NCBI RefSeq assembly: GCF_021018805.1
Contig: NC_086259.1
Coordinates: forward strand, 5,332,001-5,396,000
Direction of reading: 5' to 3'
Length of the DNA stretch: 64,000 nucleotides
From: Prinia subflava
Lineage: Eukaryota; Chordata; Aves; Passeriformes; Cisticolidae
Part shown: piece by piece, positions 44,971 to 55,597 of the stretch
Layout of the letters: the number at the start of each line of letters is the position of its first letter
How positions within the stretch are numbered: position 1 is the first letter of the stretch
The notes under the pieces: model-generated
The model's input: the letters and a program-made list of their open reading frames with translations, nothing else
Told to the model about the DNA's origin: nothing
Databases searched by the model: none
Program-made: the position numbers and the translations under genes

Positions 44971-45422
44971 AACTTCTTAAGCCCAAGTTGCTGAGTCATA
45001 ATATGCAATAATTCTTTCTGCAGGCCATTTATCCTTCCTCTATTTTTGATTTTTTTATTGCTGCTCAAAAATTAAAATTTAAGTCTTTTATTTCTTTTTA
45101 AAGTGTTATAAAGTGGTGTCTCTAGCACATTGCTCTTAGACTTCGGTATTACAAAGAAGGAGGGGTTTATAATTTTCAAAATACAGGGTTTTTTTTTTCA
45201 TTTTTCAAAATCTATTTTTCAGGGGTTTTTACTGTACCGGAAATCTGAGTGTAATTTTATTTTAAAAATTGCTCTGGGAATAGACTTTCACCCTTCCATG
45301 GCCATCTTTCAGCCATTTTGAGTCCCCCACAGATCCAACATTTGGATATTCCTAATTCTGTGGCTATTTCATGCATCAGTTCTACAAACAGAGCCTTATC
45401 TGAGGTTGACAAATCCCAGTCA

Positions 45423-46142
45423 CTATATTGCTGTTTTATCTGTTTGTAAAGCTTTTAAAACTCTGTTAACTTTTTCTCTGTGTTCATCACTCTTTCTCCT
45501 TCTGTTCTCTTTTATTTTCTGTTTTAGTTTTTCCTTAAGAGCTCTACCCCCTAAACCTATACTTGGATCATTTCCATTTTCATCTCCCTCAAAACAAAAA
45601 AAAATTTCATATTGTGGACACACTTGGTTGCTGTGAGGATAAGGAGCTTGTCCATTAAAGCCTAGGGTTTTTTTCCTACCCAATACATTTTTCCCCTTTT
45701 TAACACAAACATCTACCAAACTGCTGCGATTATAACAGGCGGCATTGACGTATGGGTGTGTCACAAACACGGATTCTATTTTGTCCTTGACCCACACAGA
45801 ATGATTGCAATTATCACAGATATTGAAATAGTTGTGACTTGGTTTTGCATGCTGTGCTTTAATTCCTGGTACTCTGTCCCCAGCTTTATGGTTTTGGCCA
45901 ATTGTCAAGGGTATCATGATGAGCACAGTGAAAATCCGCAGGAGTTCTGACCCTCTACCTTTCTCAAGGCCCCTTGGGTTGCAGCCAAGGGCTGAGACGC
46001 CAGAGATCTTCTTGGTAGCAAAGGTCATACCCTGGGATCTCATCACTGGTATATTTGGGCTCTTTGGCACTCCTGGCCTTATAAAGTGTGTATGAGTCTT
46101 TTTCAACTCCATTTTAAAGACTACATCAATTTGCAGCTTCAC
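45423..46142 (-). pseudogene. Class I ERV env surface-subunit-like remnant
   Basis: A 239-codon open frame with a hydrophobic segment (LLRIFTVLIMIPLTIG) that could be a signal peptide, then a cysteine-containing region (C-D-N-C, V-N-A-A-C-Y-N-R, V-D-V-C). Its position between pro and transmembrane remnants supports env. Similarity is weak, and the lysine-rich C-terminal end is atypical. Confidence 0.45.
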
Positions 46143-48189
46143 GGCACCACCTTACCTTTTCTCTAAACTAATTACTCTTTTTCTTTAAGAAGATTTTCCC
46201 AAAACTGGGGAAAGGGCAAAAATTGAAATTTAAATAGTACAGCTCCTTATCTTACTGTTTTCCTTTTTTTCTAAATTGGCTAAGCTTCGGAGATGTGCTA
46301 ACCTCAGTAAGACTCTCACGGATCATTTTTTTACAACGAGGTCGGGGTGGTTTGCTAAGTCTTCATCGCCACCAATAGGCACACTCACGGCACCCGTGTG
46401 CGCTGGAACGTTTCTATGGCGTGGCACACGGATTCCTTCTCCACAGCAACTATCAATTATAATACACTGGTCTATAATATTATGAATTGTATATTCTCTT
46501 ATGCATTCAAAAGCTAATATGACAAAAACTATTTGATCTAAGCTCTCTATTAGTTGTATTGCTTCAAGAAAAGTTTTATTCGCCTAAATCAAAAGTATTT
46601 CAAAAAAATCACTAAAGACACACTCTAAAGTCAGTTGTCTATAAACATGACCCAAACAAGTTCAACAAATCAATTGTTTCTCCCTGTCTTCTTTTCTAGT
46701 TACTTTCCATCACAATTCAAAACAAAGTGTGCAGACAACACAAATCCACGGAGGGCACCGTAAACCATGCTTATTACACTCCTAGTGTTTTACTTGTTTT
46801 TGAACACTTTCTATTACAGGTGTTGCTAATCTCTTTTTCTGAACTCACAATTCATTAATAAGTTCTGGTATTGTCAATCGTGGGTGGCCTCTGAGGTAAT
46901 TTTCAATCTATTTAAGCTGTTTCCAATGGTCAAGGAGGCGTCGAATCCTCTCCCATCAGCGTTTTTCTGCCTGGAAACTCAAAGGAGTTATGGTTGACAG
47001 CCACTCCAGAATGCCTAATTTTTTTAACAAATTAATTGTAAAAAAAATTAATCAATTTCAAGTTCTCCTTAATTTTTAAATCTCTTGGCTTGTTGTTCAA
47101 ATTGCGGTTTCAGTGGTAAAAAAAAAAAATAGTCCTTCTCACCATGGGTCTAAACTTTCTCTCTTCCAATCCTGCCATCAGGGAGAATCTATCGTCCCTC
47201 TTTTAAGGTTGCTCTTAATTTCTTTATGGCTGCTAACTTTGCTAAGGAAAAGGGGTGATATCCCCTCACCTGTATTAAAACACTTTTTTTATTTAATTCT
47301 TTTAAATTATTTACAATAGTTATTATATATTCTTGAAAAGTTTTGTTCTTTACTAAAAATCTATTCATGTCTTAAGGTGACTTTATGATGCTTGTATCTT
47401 CAATTGTCTGTTCTGTTTGTGCTGTATATTAAGTTCTGCGCCTTTAACACTGGCTCTCCTCTTACACATTTTTCTCTCTGGACCGTGTTCGTTTGAAGCA
47501 CAGACTGGCACTTGTTATTTTTAGCTAGCTAGGGCAGAGAATTGCCTTGGATTTTTTTTTTTTTCCTTTTTCTTGGGACTCTCTAAATCTGCTCTGGACT
47601 GAAAACCTCAGAGAAGCACCAAAGGCTGGCACCTGTGGCTCACTGGGCCTGGACCTCTAAAGAGACTGGAACCAATAAAAAACTAAGTAAACTGAGCCAC
47701 CCATGGCAAGATTTTTTCTCAGGTTTACCATCTCTGTTTGGAGCAGAGAGAGGTTTTATTTTTTCATATTATTCATTCTTTATGCTTGTTGGCATTTTGT
47801 TGTTAAATAGATTTTTTTTCCACTTTCTTCCAAGGAAGTTCTTTTCCCAGACTGGCTGGGGGGGAGAGGCCTTTTGGATTTGCTTCCTAGAGGAACCCTA
47901 TTCAGAGGTTTCCTCTCAAATTGGTCCTGAACCAAAACAATTATCATACTTTAAAAATAAGGCATTCCATGTAACATATGATAAGTTTCTAATATTCAAT
48001 CTAACAAAATTTTGGCCACCATTTGGCCTATAGCCCAAAACACAAGGAATGCCTTTATTCACTGAATTAATTAACCTATTATAACCAATAAATATTTTCA
48101 TCAACTTACTTTGAGTAACTCAATAAAATCAACTTAAAACTTTTCAAACAGCTTGTATGCTGTCCTGCGCTCTCCAGAAGGAGGACTCC
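46143..48189. other. AT-rich ERV interior without recognisable pol
   Basis: No reverse transcriptase or integrase motif seen on either strand. About 47205-47290 resembles 48240-48310 (protease C-terminal coding region on the - strand), suggesting a duplicated or second decayed copy. Confidence 0.4.
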
Positions 48190-49065
48190 TCAACACCCCC
48201 CCTTTTTCACCCTTTGACAAATAAGACATTTCTGCATCCCAATTTCTTTAAGGCTGCCAATTCTGCCAAGGAGAGGGGTGGCATCTCCTCTGGAATTTCT
48301 GCTTTCCTCACAGGGCCTTATTTGGATTTCCAAGGCTATTAAATCTCTTCCCAATAAATTATTATCAGCCTCAGGTATTAGTAATAGATCATTCACTCCA
48401 AATTTTTTGTCAGATTCAATTTGTACATTTTTAATTACAGGAACGGAAAAAGCTTCTTTTGTAACCCCTATTACTGGGACACGTTCACGACTTATTTCAC
48501 ATCCTGGTGGTAGTTTTCTTATTATAGACCTAGAAGCTCCGGTGTCCACTAAAAATGTAATTTCTTCACTGTGAGGACCTATCTTTAATTTTATCAAGGG
48601 CTCTTCTGGTATTCTGGTCCTTATTAAACAGAGCCCCTGACTTTCCCCATTTTGTTGCCCTTCTTTACAGCCTTTCTGCAATTCTCCCTTTTTGTGGCAA
48701 TAATAACAAGTGGGTCCTATACCCCTGGAGGTAGGGCAAAAATTCAGTAAATGCCCCTCCTTATAGTCAGAAAAACATATGAGTCTTGTATCCCCAGAGA
48801 TGGAGCCTGACCTCCTCTGCTGTCTTTTCTTTACTACTGGTTTTTCTGTATCTAAGGCTGCTTGTGTTTCCTTAACTGCTGTTTCCAAAATCCTTGCCTC
48901 TGCCTTCTGCTTTTTCTTGTCTCTTTTTGCATACATTTTTTGAACTTCCTTCATTAATTCCTGAAGCCTCTTATCCTGCCAATTTTCTAGTTTTTCCAGC
49001 TCCTTCCTGATGTCTCCCCATGATTTAGCTATATATTGTAGTTTCAATAGGACCTGCCCAACCAC
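48190..49065 (-). pseudogene. Class I ERV gag nucleocapsid and protease frame
   Basis: A 291-codon open frame. The first 110 residues are charged and coiled-coil-like (late capsid). A zinc-knuckle-like C-Y-Y-C...C then lacks the histidine (a Glu stands in its place). The aspartic protease part has LVDTGASRSII at the active site and L-L-G-R-D near the end. gag and pro share one frame, as in gammaretroviruses. The downstream pol is missing. Confidence 0.75.
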
Positions 49066-49085
49066 AGTTTCAGGTTTCAGGTTTC

Positions 49086-49584
49086 CTACATTCCTATATT
49101 CCTACATATTCCTATGCCTGAATACAACTGCAAATTCTTTTTTAATTTCTCTAACCACTTTACTGGAGATTCTTCCTGATTAGAAGGATCCTTTAAATTT
49201 ACATATATATTTAAAGCCTGGCAAATCCAATCTTCAAATGATCCAAAAAGTGGCCAATACAAATTATCCTTTTGGATCATTTCTTTTGTCCATTCAAACA
49301 TACAATAATGAATCATTTTCTGCTTACTTTTTCCTTTTTGGGATTCCCACACATCCCAAATTTGTAACATCCTCCCCAGTGGACTGTCCTGGGGAATGCT
49401 CCCCCTTCTGAGAACCTCCCCCTCGGTTCTCAGGCATACCGGGTTCTCGCGAATTACCCCCAGAATTCGCAACCCCTGGGTCGAAGGACCTGCTCTTCCT
49501 CTGACCCATTTTGGCGGCCTCAAACCAAGAAATCCCCTTGGTTTTCCCCCTCTCGTTTCGTGGTTCAATTTCCTCCCTTAACAC
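49086..49584 (-). pseudogene. Class I ERV gag capsid remnant
   Basis: Overlapping open frames with S-P-L-G-R-M-L-Q-I-W-D-V-W and a capsid-like LYWPLFGSFEDWICQ segment. The upstream proline/arginine-rich part has slipped into a different frame, so matrix is not intact. Confidence 0.65.
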
Positions 49585-49925
49585 TTACTCTGTGACACTG
49601 CCTTAACCTACGACTTGCTCCACGCCTATTTCTCTCTTCAGTTTCCCTCCTGACTACCTCTTTCTGGCCGCTTTCTCTCACTGTCTATTCACTTTCTAAA
49701 TTGCCAACTACCTTTTTTTTCTAAGGAAAATTGAACCTACCCAATGATTCTCCTTTCTAATCACCCTCCTGAGCAATCAAATTGCTCCCCTCTTCTCAAG
49801 GACCTTCCTGTGAGTTTTTGGACTGAGAACCCACCCTGTCAGTCCCTCCCGGGGGTCCTCACTCACTCTCCTTTCGTTTTCCCCCTTCTCGGGGCAGAGG
49901 GAGTGGGACTGGGGTGAGGAGAAAC

Positions 49926-52145
49926 TGTGTGCTACTCCATTACATGGATGATCTACTTCTCTGAGCAAAAGACTCTGTGACTTTAGACATGCTGTTAAAG
50001 ACCACAATCTCTGCAGTTGAGGATGCAGGCTTTGAGATCCAACAAGACAAGATCCAGCTGACCAGCCCATGGAACTACCTTGGCCTCCGAGTGAGGGAGC
50101 AGACCATAGCGCCCCAGCCCCTTGTCATCAAGAACAACCCGAGAATACTTCACGAGCTGCAACAACTGTGTGGATCCATCAGTTGGGTTCGGCCTCTTCT
50201 CAGCATCTCCTCCGAGGACCTTGCGCCCTTGTTCAACCTGCTGCGAGGAGACAGCAACCTCAACTCGCCGAGAAGCCTGACACCTGAAGCCAAACAAACG
50301 ATTGCAGCTGTGCAAGACGCCCTTTCAGCCAGACAGGCGCACAGGTATGAGCCATCATTACCTTTTCTACTCGCTGTGCTAGGTAGGGCCCCTCACTGCA
50401 GCGGATTGATTTTTCAGTGGGACCCACAGTTGAAAGACCCACTTTTAATTCTTGAGTGGATTTTCTTACATGCAAGACCTACAAAGACAGTCACAATGCC
50501 ACAGGACATCGTGGCGGCAGTCGTTCGTAAAGGGAGGGCTCGCCTCTGCTCTCTTGCAGGGTGTGATTTTGCATGCATCTACATGCCATTGGCCACGACT
50601 GAGGAGCTAGAGTTCTTGCTCCAAAACAATGACAACCTCCAGTTCGCCCTGGACAGCTATCCAGGAAAAATCTCAATTCACTATCCTGGCCACAAATTGT
50701 ACAAAGCAGAGCTTCATTTAGTTCCAAAATTTATCCAAAGTAGAACCCCTCTCGAAGCTGTGACAGTCTTCACAGACAGCTCAGGATCTTCTCACAAGTC
50801 AGTCATGACTTGGAAAGACCCCAAGACGCAGAAGTGGGAGTCTGACGTCCGAGTTGTGGAGGGTTCTCCACAAATTACAGAACTAGCGGCCGTCGTCAGA
50901 GCCTTCGAGAAATTCAAAAATCAACCTTTTAATTTAGTCACAGATTCGGCCTATGTTGCTGGAGTAGCTATGAGGGCAGAGCATGCGTTTCTGAAAGAGG
51001 TGTCAAATAAAAATCTTTTTGATTTGCATTCTAAACTGATATATCTTATCTCCCACAGGAAGCAACCTTACCATGTCATGCATGTTAGATCACACACTGA
51101 CCTCCCAGGAGCCATCGAGGAGGGCAACAAGAGAGCAGACGCATTGGCTATGGCAGCACAGACCCCCACCTTGCCGGACACGTTTCAACAAGCCAAACTG
51201 TCAAATCAATTTTATCACCAAAATGCTCCAGCTCTAATGAAAATGTTTAATTTAACCAAGGAGCAAGCTAAGGCTATAGTCGGAACGTGTCCGCAGTGCC
51301 AGTCGTACCAATTGCCCTTCCTTGACAGAGGAATTAATCCTCGAGGACTGAACAGCAACGAACTTTGGCAAACCGATGTTACACATATTCCATCATTTGG
51401 TAGACTCAAGTACGTGCATGTGTCAGTGGACACTTTCTCAGGAGCAGTTTTCGCCTCCGCACATGTGGGCGAAAGTGCGCGATTTGTTAAAAGACATTTT
51501 ATGATGGCCTTTGCCACATTGGGTGTTCCTCAAAAAATAAAAACGGACAATGGACCTGCATACGTTTCCAAACAATTAGAAACCTTTTTTCAGGATTGGG
51601 GCATCATGCACACGACTGGGATCCCGTACTCTCCCACAGGCCAGTTGATCGTTGAAAGAAAACATGAAAACATCAAAAGAGTTCTTCACCAGCAACAGGG
51701 AGGTACTAAGACACTTCCTCCCATTGAGAGGCTCTGTAAGGCTCTTTATGTTATTAACTTCCTAAATTGTTCTGCTACTGAGCCAAACCCCCCTGTCGTA
51801 AGGCACTTCTCCAATTCAGCCCGAGCTAAGCTCGAAGAAAAGCCGCCTGTGCTGGTAAAGGACCCTGAGACCCATCAGATTACTGGCCCCCATCAACTAG
51901 TCACCTGGGGAAGAGGGTATGCGTGCGTGTCCATGCCCACAGGTCCCAAATGGGTTCCTGCAAAAAATATAAAACCATATCTAGAACCTATGGAGACTAA
52001 TCAGGTATGTTCTGAGCAAAGCACAGGACTTGAAGAAACCCAGGAAAATGTCACATGGAAAAGAAGAAAGAAAAAGGCAGAACAAGAAGAAGTGAGGCAT
52101 CGCCCAGTTACCATATTGTTAACCAAGGCAGACAGAACCGGCTAA
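49926..52145 (+). pseudogene. pol: ERV-A pol: 3' reverse transcriptase, RNase H, integrase
   Basis: The catalytic L-H-Y-M-D-D (codons 49935-49952) is followed by an in-frame TGA at 49962-49964, after which the frame is open for over 720 codons to 52145. Domains in order: reverse transcriptase thumb and connection; RNase H with T-D-S-S-G, the I-T-E-L-A acidic residue, LVTDSAYV and K-R-A-D-A-L-A; integrase with the H-H-C-C zinc region ending C-P-Q-C, and the D-D-E core (L-W-Q-T-D-V-T, K-T-D-N-G-P-A-Y, IVERKHENI). The C-terminal tail is lysine-rich. The stop and missing 5' half make it non-functional as reverse transcriptase, although the integrase part is intact. Confidence 0.9.
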
Positions 52146-52592
52146 GACACAACAGTAAAAGAAACAAAGAAAAAGACTTTCCTTTTACCCCCATTTTTTT
52201 TCCCCTTATCCTCTTCTCTTTCCCCCTGAACCTTACGTTCCCTGTCTCCTAAAGTTAATTGTTTGTGTTTAATGTTGGTTACGTAGACTGTTAAGTTTTT
52301 AACTTGTGATTCTCAATGCAGAGCCTTCTTCCAAACCCCTGCAAAGATAAGAGTGGAGCTTGCACTCATGGTAATCATCTGGGCAAATATGGTGCAAAGC
52401 AGAATTATAATGGTGACTCGCCATGAGACAGATGCTACCGTCCAGAAGATGCTGTGATTTGCTCTCCAACAGCATGATCTGAATCACCACCACAGATCAC
52501 AAAGCCAGTTAGTGAAATTTGTGAGAGTGGAAAAGTGCATTAATGCAGGCATTACATAGGTGATTGAAGCACAAATCAAACAAGATGAGTAA

Positions 52593-52994
52593 CACTTTGA
52601 GTTTTGCAATTTTAACCTGCTTTCTGTGCCATGGAAAAACTCTATTCAAGTACTGCAGGAGAAGTGCAAAGGCACTGATCCACCACTAAGAAGCACCTCT
52701 CCTTGTCCGCCAGTGAAGAGAACCACCTCCAACCTTCCAACAACCAGTTGCGGACAGCGCAGCGGTGAAGAAGTCACAACAAACAGTCCTGCAGTTCAAA
52801 GTTTTATTTCTCCCTATTTCTTTTTAGTTATTGTTGTTGGAGTTTCTTTACCTTTTCTTATTTATATTGTTTATTTATACCATTGCAAACGTGCCATTAA
52901 TGCAGTTTTTTCAGTTTTTCAACTGGGAGGGGAAGAAGGGGACCAAGGGGAAGGTTCCGATAACGCCCCTCCCTGGAGAGATAGTAAAGTTTAA
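52593..52994 (+). other. Open frame with a membrane segment between pol and env
   Basis: Open from 52593 to the stop at 52992-52994, without an in-frame ATG (first alternative start GTG at 52626). Contains a strong hydrophobic stretch (FFLVIVVGVSLPFLIYIVYL) followed by H-C-K-R and an acidic, glycine-rich tail. It might be a relic of another env transmembrane end or a spliced accessory reading frame. Function unknown. Confidence 0.4.
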
Positions 52995-53154
52995 GTTGAA
53001 CTCCTAATGACCACTTCCCCAAGCCCTGTGTTTCTAAACCCACTTTCCTATCCCAGTTTCCCCCAGTTAAAGTTATGTCAGAGTTTCTAAATGGTTGAAG
53101 GTTCTAATCTATGTTTCATGTTGTTAAACAGGAGACCCAACGAGATCACACAGA

Positions 53155-53958
53155 ATGAAACTCAACAGCAGCAGCACAATGATACAAGTGTTCCTCATGT
53201 TCTGCATGCTCATTGGAATCAAAGCTTGGCAAGTCAGACAGCCACCTGAGAACGTCTGGGTGACGCTTGCAAAGACATTGCAGCAAGACAATCTCTGCTT
53301 GTCAATGGGCTCTGTCACCAGCCCCTTGTCGTCGTGCCTGGTGGGGATTCCTTTTAACATCATGGAATTGATGCCATCACATCCCTTTGCAGGGAGGTGG
53401 CCTGCCCCACCCACTGCAGTGAAAGGACCAGCCCGGGAAGCCTGGGAAAGGTGGACCAATCTGATGCCCAAAGCTGCACCAGATTTCAATCATGAAAGAC
53501 CAAATAGAGATTTGGAGCCCCAAGAGCTTGATCTTCTCAGATCAGCCAAAGCCAGTTATTGTTTTAACTTTTATTTTCAGAGAACGGCCTCTAGGTATAA
53601 AATTAATGTAAATCCCCTCAACAAAATTTACAATTCGGCCTCCTGGTGCAATTTTACAGCTAAAATCCCATTTGACACCTCTGGCTTCCTCTCTCCCAGG
53701 GCTCTTCCCAAGGGTGTGTTCTTGATCTGTGGAGACAGGGCGTGGGCAGGTATCCCTTCCCGCATTCGAGAAGGTCCTTGTACTTTTGGCAGGCTTACTA
53801 CGCTCACCCCAAATGTCACACTTTTACAAGAGTGGAAGAAAAATAACAAATTGACCCACCAAAAAAGATCGTACACTCCATTTGATGAGAATTGTGATGC
53901 CACCCTTTTTGATTGGCCCAAAAGTAAAAGAATTGTGGTTTCAATTTTTCTACCATGA
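53155..53958 (+). pseudogene. env: ERV-A env surface subunit, ended by a TGA
   Basis: Starts with ATG and an N-terminal signal-peptide-like stretch (MIQVFLMFCMLIGIKAW). The body shares N-V-W-V-T-L-A, CLVGIPF and G-D-R-A-W-A-G-I-P-S-R with ERV-C env. Near the end is a basic K-S-K-R cleavage-type site and the start of the fusion-peptide-like segment; the frame then hits TGA at 53956-53958, where the ERV-C protein has Trp. Downstream codons continue in the same frame into the transmembrane subunit. Confidence 0.85.
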
Positions 53959-54564
53959 GTGGCAGCCACGAAAAGTTTAGGAGAAATACATCATTTGGGG
54001 TGCTGGCTGAGTAAGCAGGCCAACAGGACATCTCAAGCGTTGAGTGACCTCCTGAAGGATGAAGAGATCATCAGGCATGTGACCCTGCAGAACAGAGCAG
54101 TTATAGACTATCTGCTTTTAATTCATGGACATGGCTACGAGGAATTTGATGGACTGTGCTGCTTTAACCTTTCAAGTCACAGCAAATCAATTTCTAAGAC
54201 TATCAAGCTGCTGAAAGAGGACATCAAAGACTTGAAAACTGAAAAGGACCCTGAGTGGTTCCAGAATTTATTTGGACATTTTGGTCTAAAGGGCTGGGTT
54301 GCTGCATTGTTGAACCAGTTACTTTGGGTTGTTGTTGTTGTGATAGTTCTGTTCTCCTGTTTAGTTAAGGGTTTTAAGAAAGCAGTTGCCAATGTTCTTG
54401 TAATAAAAAAGGGGGAGTTGTGGGAGCCCAAGAGGCCCTCCAGGAGTGTAGCACTCTCCCTTGGAGGAAAAGTGTGCTGTGAGCCAACAGTGTTCCCCTT
54501 TGGGGAGTCTCCCTTGTTCATGTTCAAGTTTGTTAGGGCAACCTCCCCAGAGCAAAACCCATGA
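53959..54564 (+). pseudogene. env: ERV-A env transmembrane subunit, separated by stop
   Basis: Continues in frame after the TGA. Has a heptad-like region, L-Q-N-R-A-V-I-D-Y-L-L (immunosuppressive-type helix), a Cys-Cys pair and a hydrophobic anchor (LLWVVVVVIVLFSCLV). The first cysteine of the C-x6-CC disulfide motif is Tyr here (54136-54138), unlike ERV-C. The frame runs through the polypurine tract and 49 codons into the LTR. Confidence 0.82.
54405..54417 (+). other. Polypurine tract of ERV-A
   Basis: AAAAAAGGGGGAG directly before the LTR (TG at 54419), the usual site of plus-strand DNA priming. Confidence 0.88.
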
Positions 54565-54728
54565 TTCCTTGCCCCTATGTTAATTGCTTCTTCCCTATTG
54601 GTCCAAGTTACATTTCCCTGTCATCCCGCACCCTGATTGGTGCACTTTTGGATCCTTCCCCTGATTGGCCAAGTTCTCAATCCTTGTTCTGATTGGCCTG
54701 AGTGGCTGGCCCTGCCCCCTTTAGTCCC

Positions 54729-54735
54729 TATATAA
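54729..54735 (+). promoter_or_regulatory. LTR TATA box
   Basis: CTATATAAG preceded within 132 bp by four ATTGG elements. Confidence 0.8.
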
Positions 54736-54916
54736 GCAGGGCACTTAGAGCCCTTGGGGTTCTTCGGAGGTCGTCGGTTCCAGCATAAAGAAGGCCCTGG
54801 AGAATCCATCTGACTCTTGCCTCTCCTTTCTGCGCCGCCTGAGGAAGAAGAAGATCTGCCCGTCTGAGCAGTTCTACCTGCTCCCCCTCAGAGGGCACTG
54901 CTGGCGTCCAAGCTCA

Positions 54917-54930
54917 GTTGCCCCGGCAAC
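54917..54930. promoter_or_regulatory. Palindromic RFX/EF-C type site in LTR
   Basis: GTTGCCCCGGCAAC is a perfect 14-bp palindrome and a consensus X-box with a 2-nt spacer, of the class found in viral enhancers and cilia-gene promoters. Confidence 0.7.
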
Positions 54931-55097
54931 CGTGCTTCACAAGTGAGCTGAATCACTGGGGAGTGCCTGTGCCTCTGAGGCAAGGAGCGTCCTTTTAAGG
55001 ACGACTCGCCACGGAAGGACGCGGCACCCCGAAGACCTGCAGCGGCTGACCAGAGGTGGTCAGTGGCCTTCGGAGGACACCGCCAGGCCGCGTCAAG

Positions 55098-55115
55098 TGG
55101 TGCCCAACGTGGGGC
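55098..55115 (+). other. Primer binding site, lysine-tRNA type
   Basis: TGGTGCCCAACGTGGGGC, two bases after the LTR end. It differs at one position from the tRNA-Lys(1,2) complement used by several betaretroviruses. It marks the LTR as a 5' LTR. Confidence 0.85.
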
Positions 55116-55417
55116 TGACCTCGGTCACCCCGCGGTGAGTCGTGTCCAGTCGGCTTCGGCCACTGGGTCAAGAAGCAACCTTGGGAGAGCCACTTCCTCG
55201 AAGGAACCCTTCTGCCTTTTAGCAGAAGGTACCTGAGAGGTGCCGACCGGGACCTGTCAACGACACCAGACGACAGCCGATCGGCTCGGGCGGCCACCCC
55301 CCAGCAAGTTTTCTTTGACCACCGCCAGCGGGCGAAGAAAGACAGTGAGTGTGAAGTATATTGGGTCTTCTTGTTTCAGTTCTACATTTCCTTGCTGGTA
55401 GGGCAGCTGAAAGGAGG
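55116..55417 (+). other. Retroviral leader of the second provirus
   Basis: Untranslated leader between primer binding site and gag ATG; a consensus splice donor GCG/gtgagt at 55135 could be the major donor for env mRNA. Confidence 0.6.
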
Positions 55418-55518
55418 ATGGGGAATCAAACTAGCCGTTCATTGCTTACCCCATTGGAGCGGGAGTTTTTCATCCAAGTTAGAGATTCCCTTTTTTGGGA
55501 AAATTTTAAGCTTAGTTC
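55418..55518 (+). pseudogene. gag: gag start (matrix N-terminus), cut after about 34 codons
   Basis: ATG in a purine-rich context, then G-N-Q-T-S-R, a myristoylation-type N-terminus as in retroviral matrix proteins. At 55519 the sequence changes abruptly to LTR tail; all later gag, pro, pol and env of this second provirus are deleted. Confidence 0.75.
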
Positions 55519-55597
55519 GGACGCGGCACCCCAAAGACCTGCAGCGGCTGACCAGAGGTGGTCAGTGGCCTTCGGAGGACACCGCCAGGCCGCATCA
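55519..55597 (+). repeat. 79-bp LTR tail (3' end of U5) ending in CA
   Basis: Matches 55017-55095 with only two differences seen, both CpG to CpA. Terminates at the LTR end CA exactly where antisense env of ERV-B begins. Confidence 0.9.

Larger units (their letters stand above)
43510..49800 (-). mobile_element. Class I (gammaretrovirus-like) ERV remnant
   Basis: Decayed provirus on the - strand. From its 5' side: capsid-region gag near 49.1-49.6 kb, nucleocapsid/protease 48.2-49.1 kb, about 2 kb of unidentifiable AT-rich sequence where pol should be, env surface-like sequence 45.4-46.1 kb, transmembrane fragment 44.7-45.0 kb, and an LTR-like end at 43.5-44.3 kb. The order fits one provirus that lost pol. 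Frames are broken. Boundaries are approximate. Confidence 0.65.
49900..55095 (+). mobile_element. ERV-A: class II (betaretrovirus-like) provirus, 5'-truncated
   Basis: On the + strand: reverse transcriptase from just before its catalytic motif, RNase H, integrase, env, polypurine tract and a 677-bp LTR. gag, pro and the first half of reverse transcriptase are missing; the left edge abuts the class I remnant near 49.9 kb. pol and env share an arrangement with ERV-B and ERV-C but differ in sequence, and the LTR is of another type (677 versus 320 bp). Confidence 0.85.
54419..55095 (+). repeat. ERV-A LTR, 677 bp, shared by two tandem proviruses
   Basis: Begins TGTGGGAGCC and ends GCGTCA. U3 holds four inverted CCAAT boxes (ATTGG at 54597, 54636, 54664, 54692) and TATATAA at 54729. 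Downstream are a CATAAAG signal-like motif and an RFX-type palindrome at 54917-54930. A polypurine tract stands on its left (3' LTR character) and a primer binding site on its right (5' LTR character). Confidence 0.88.
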
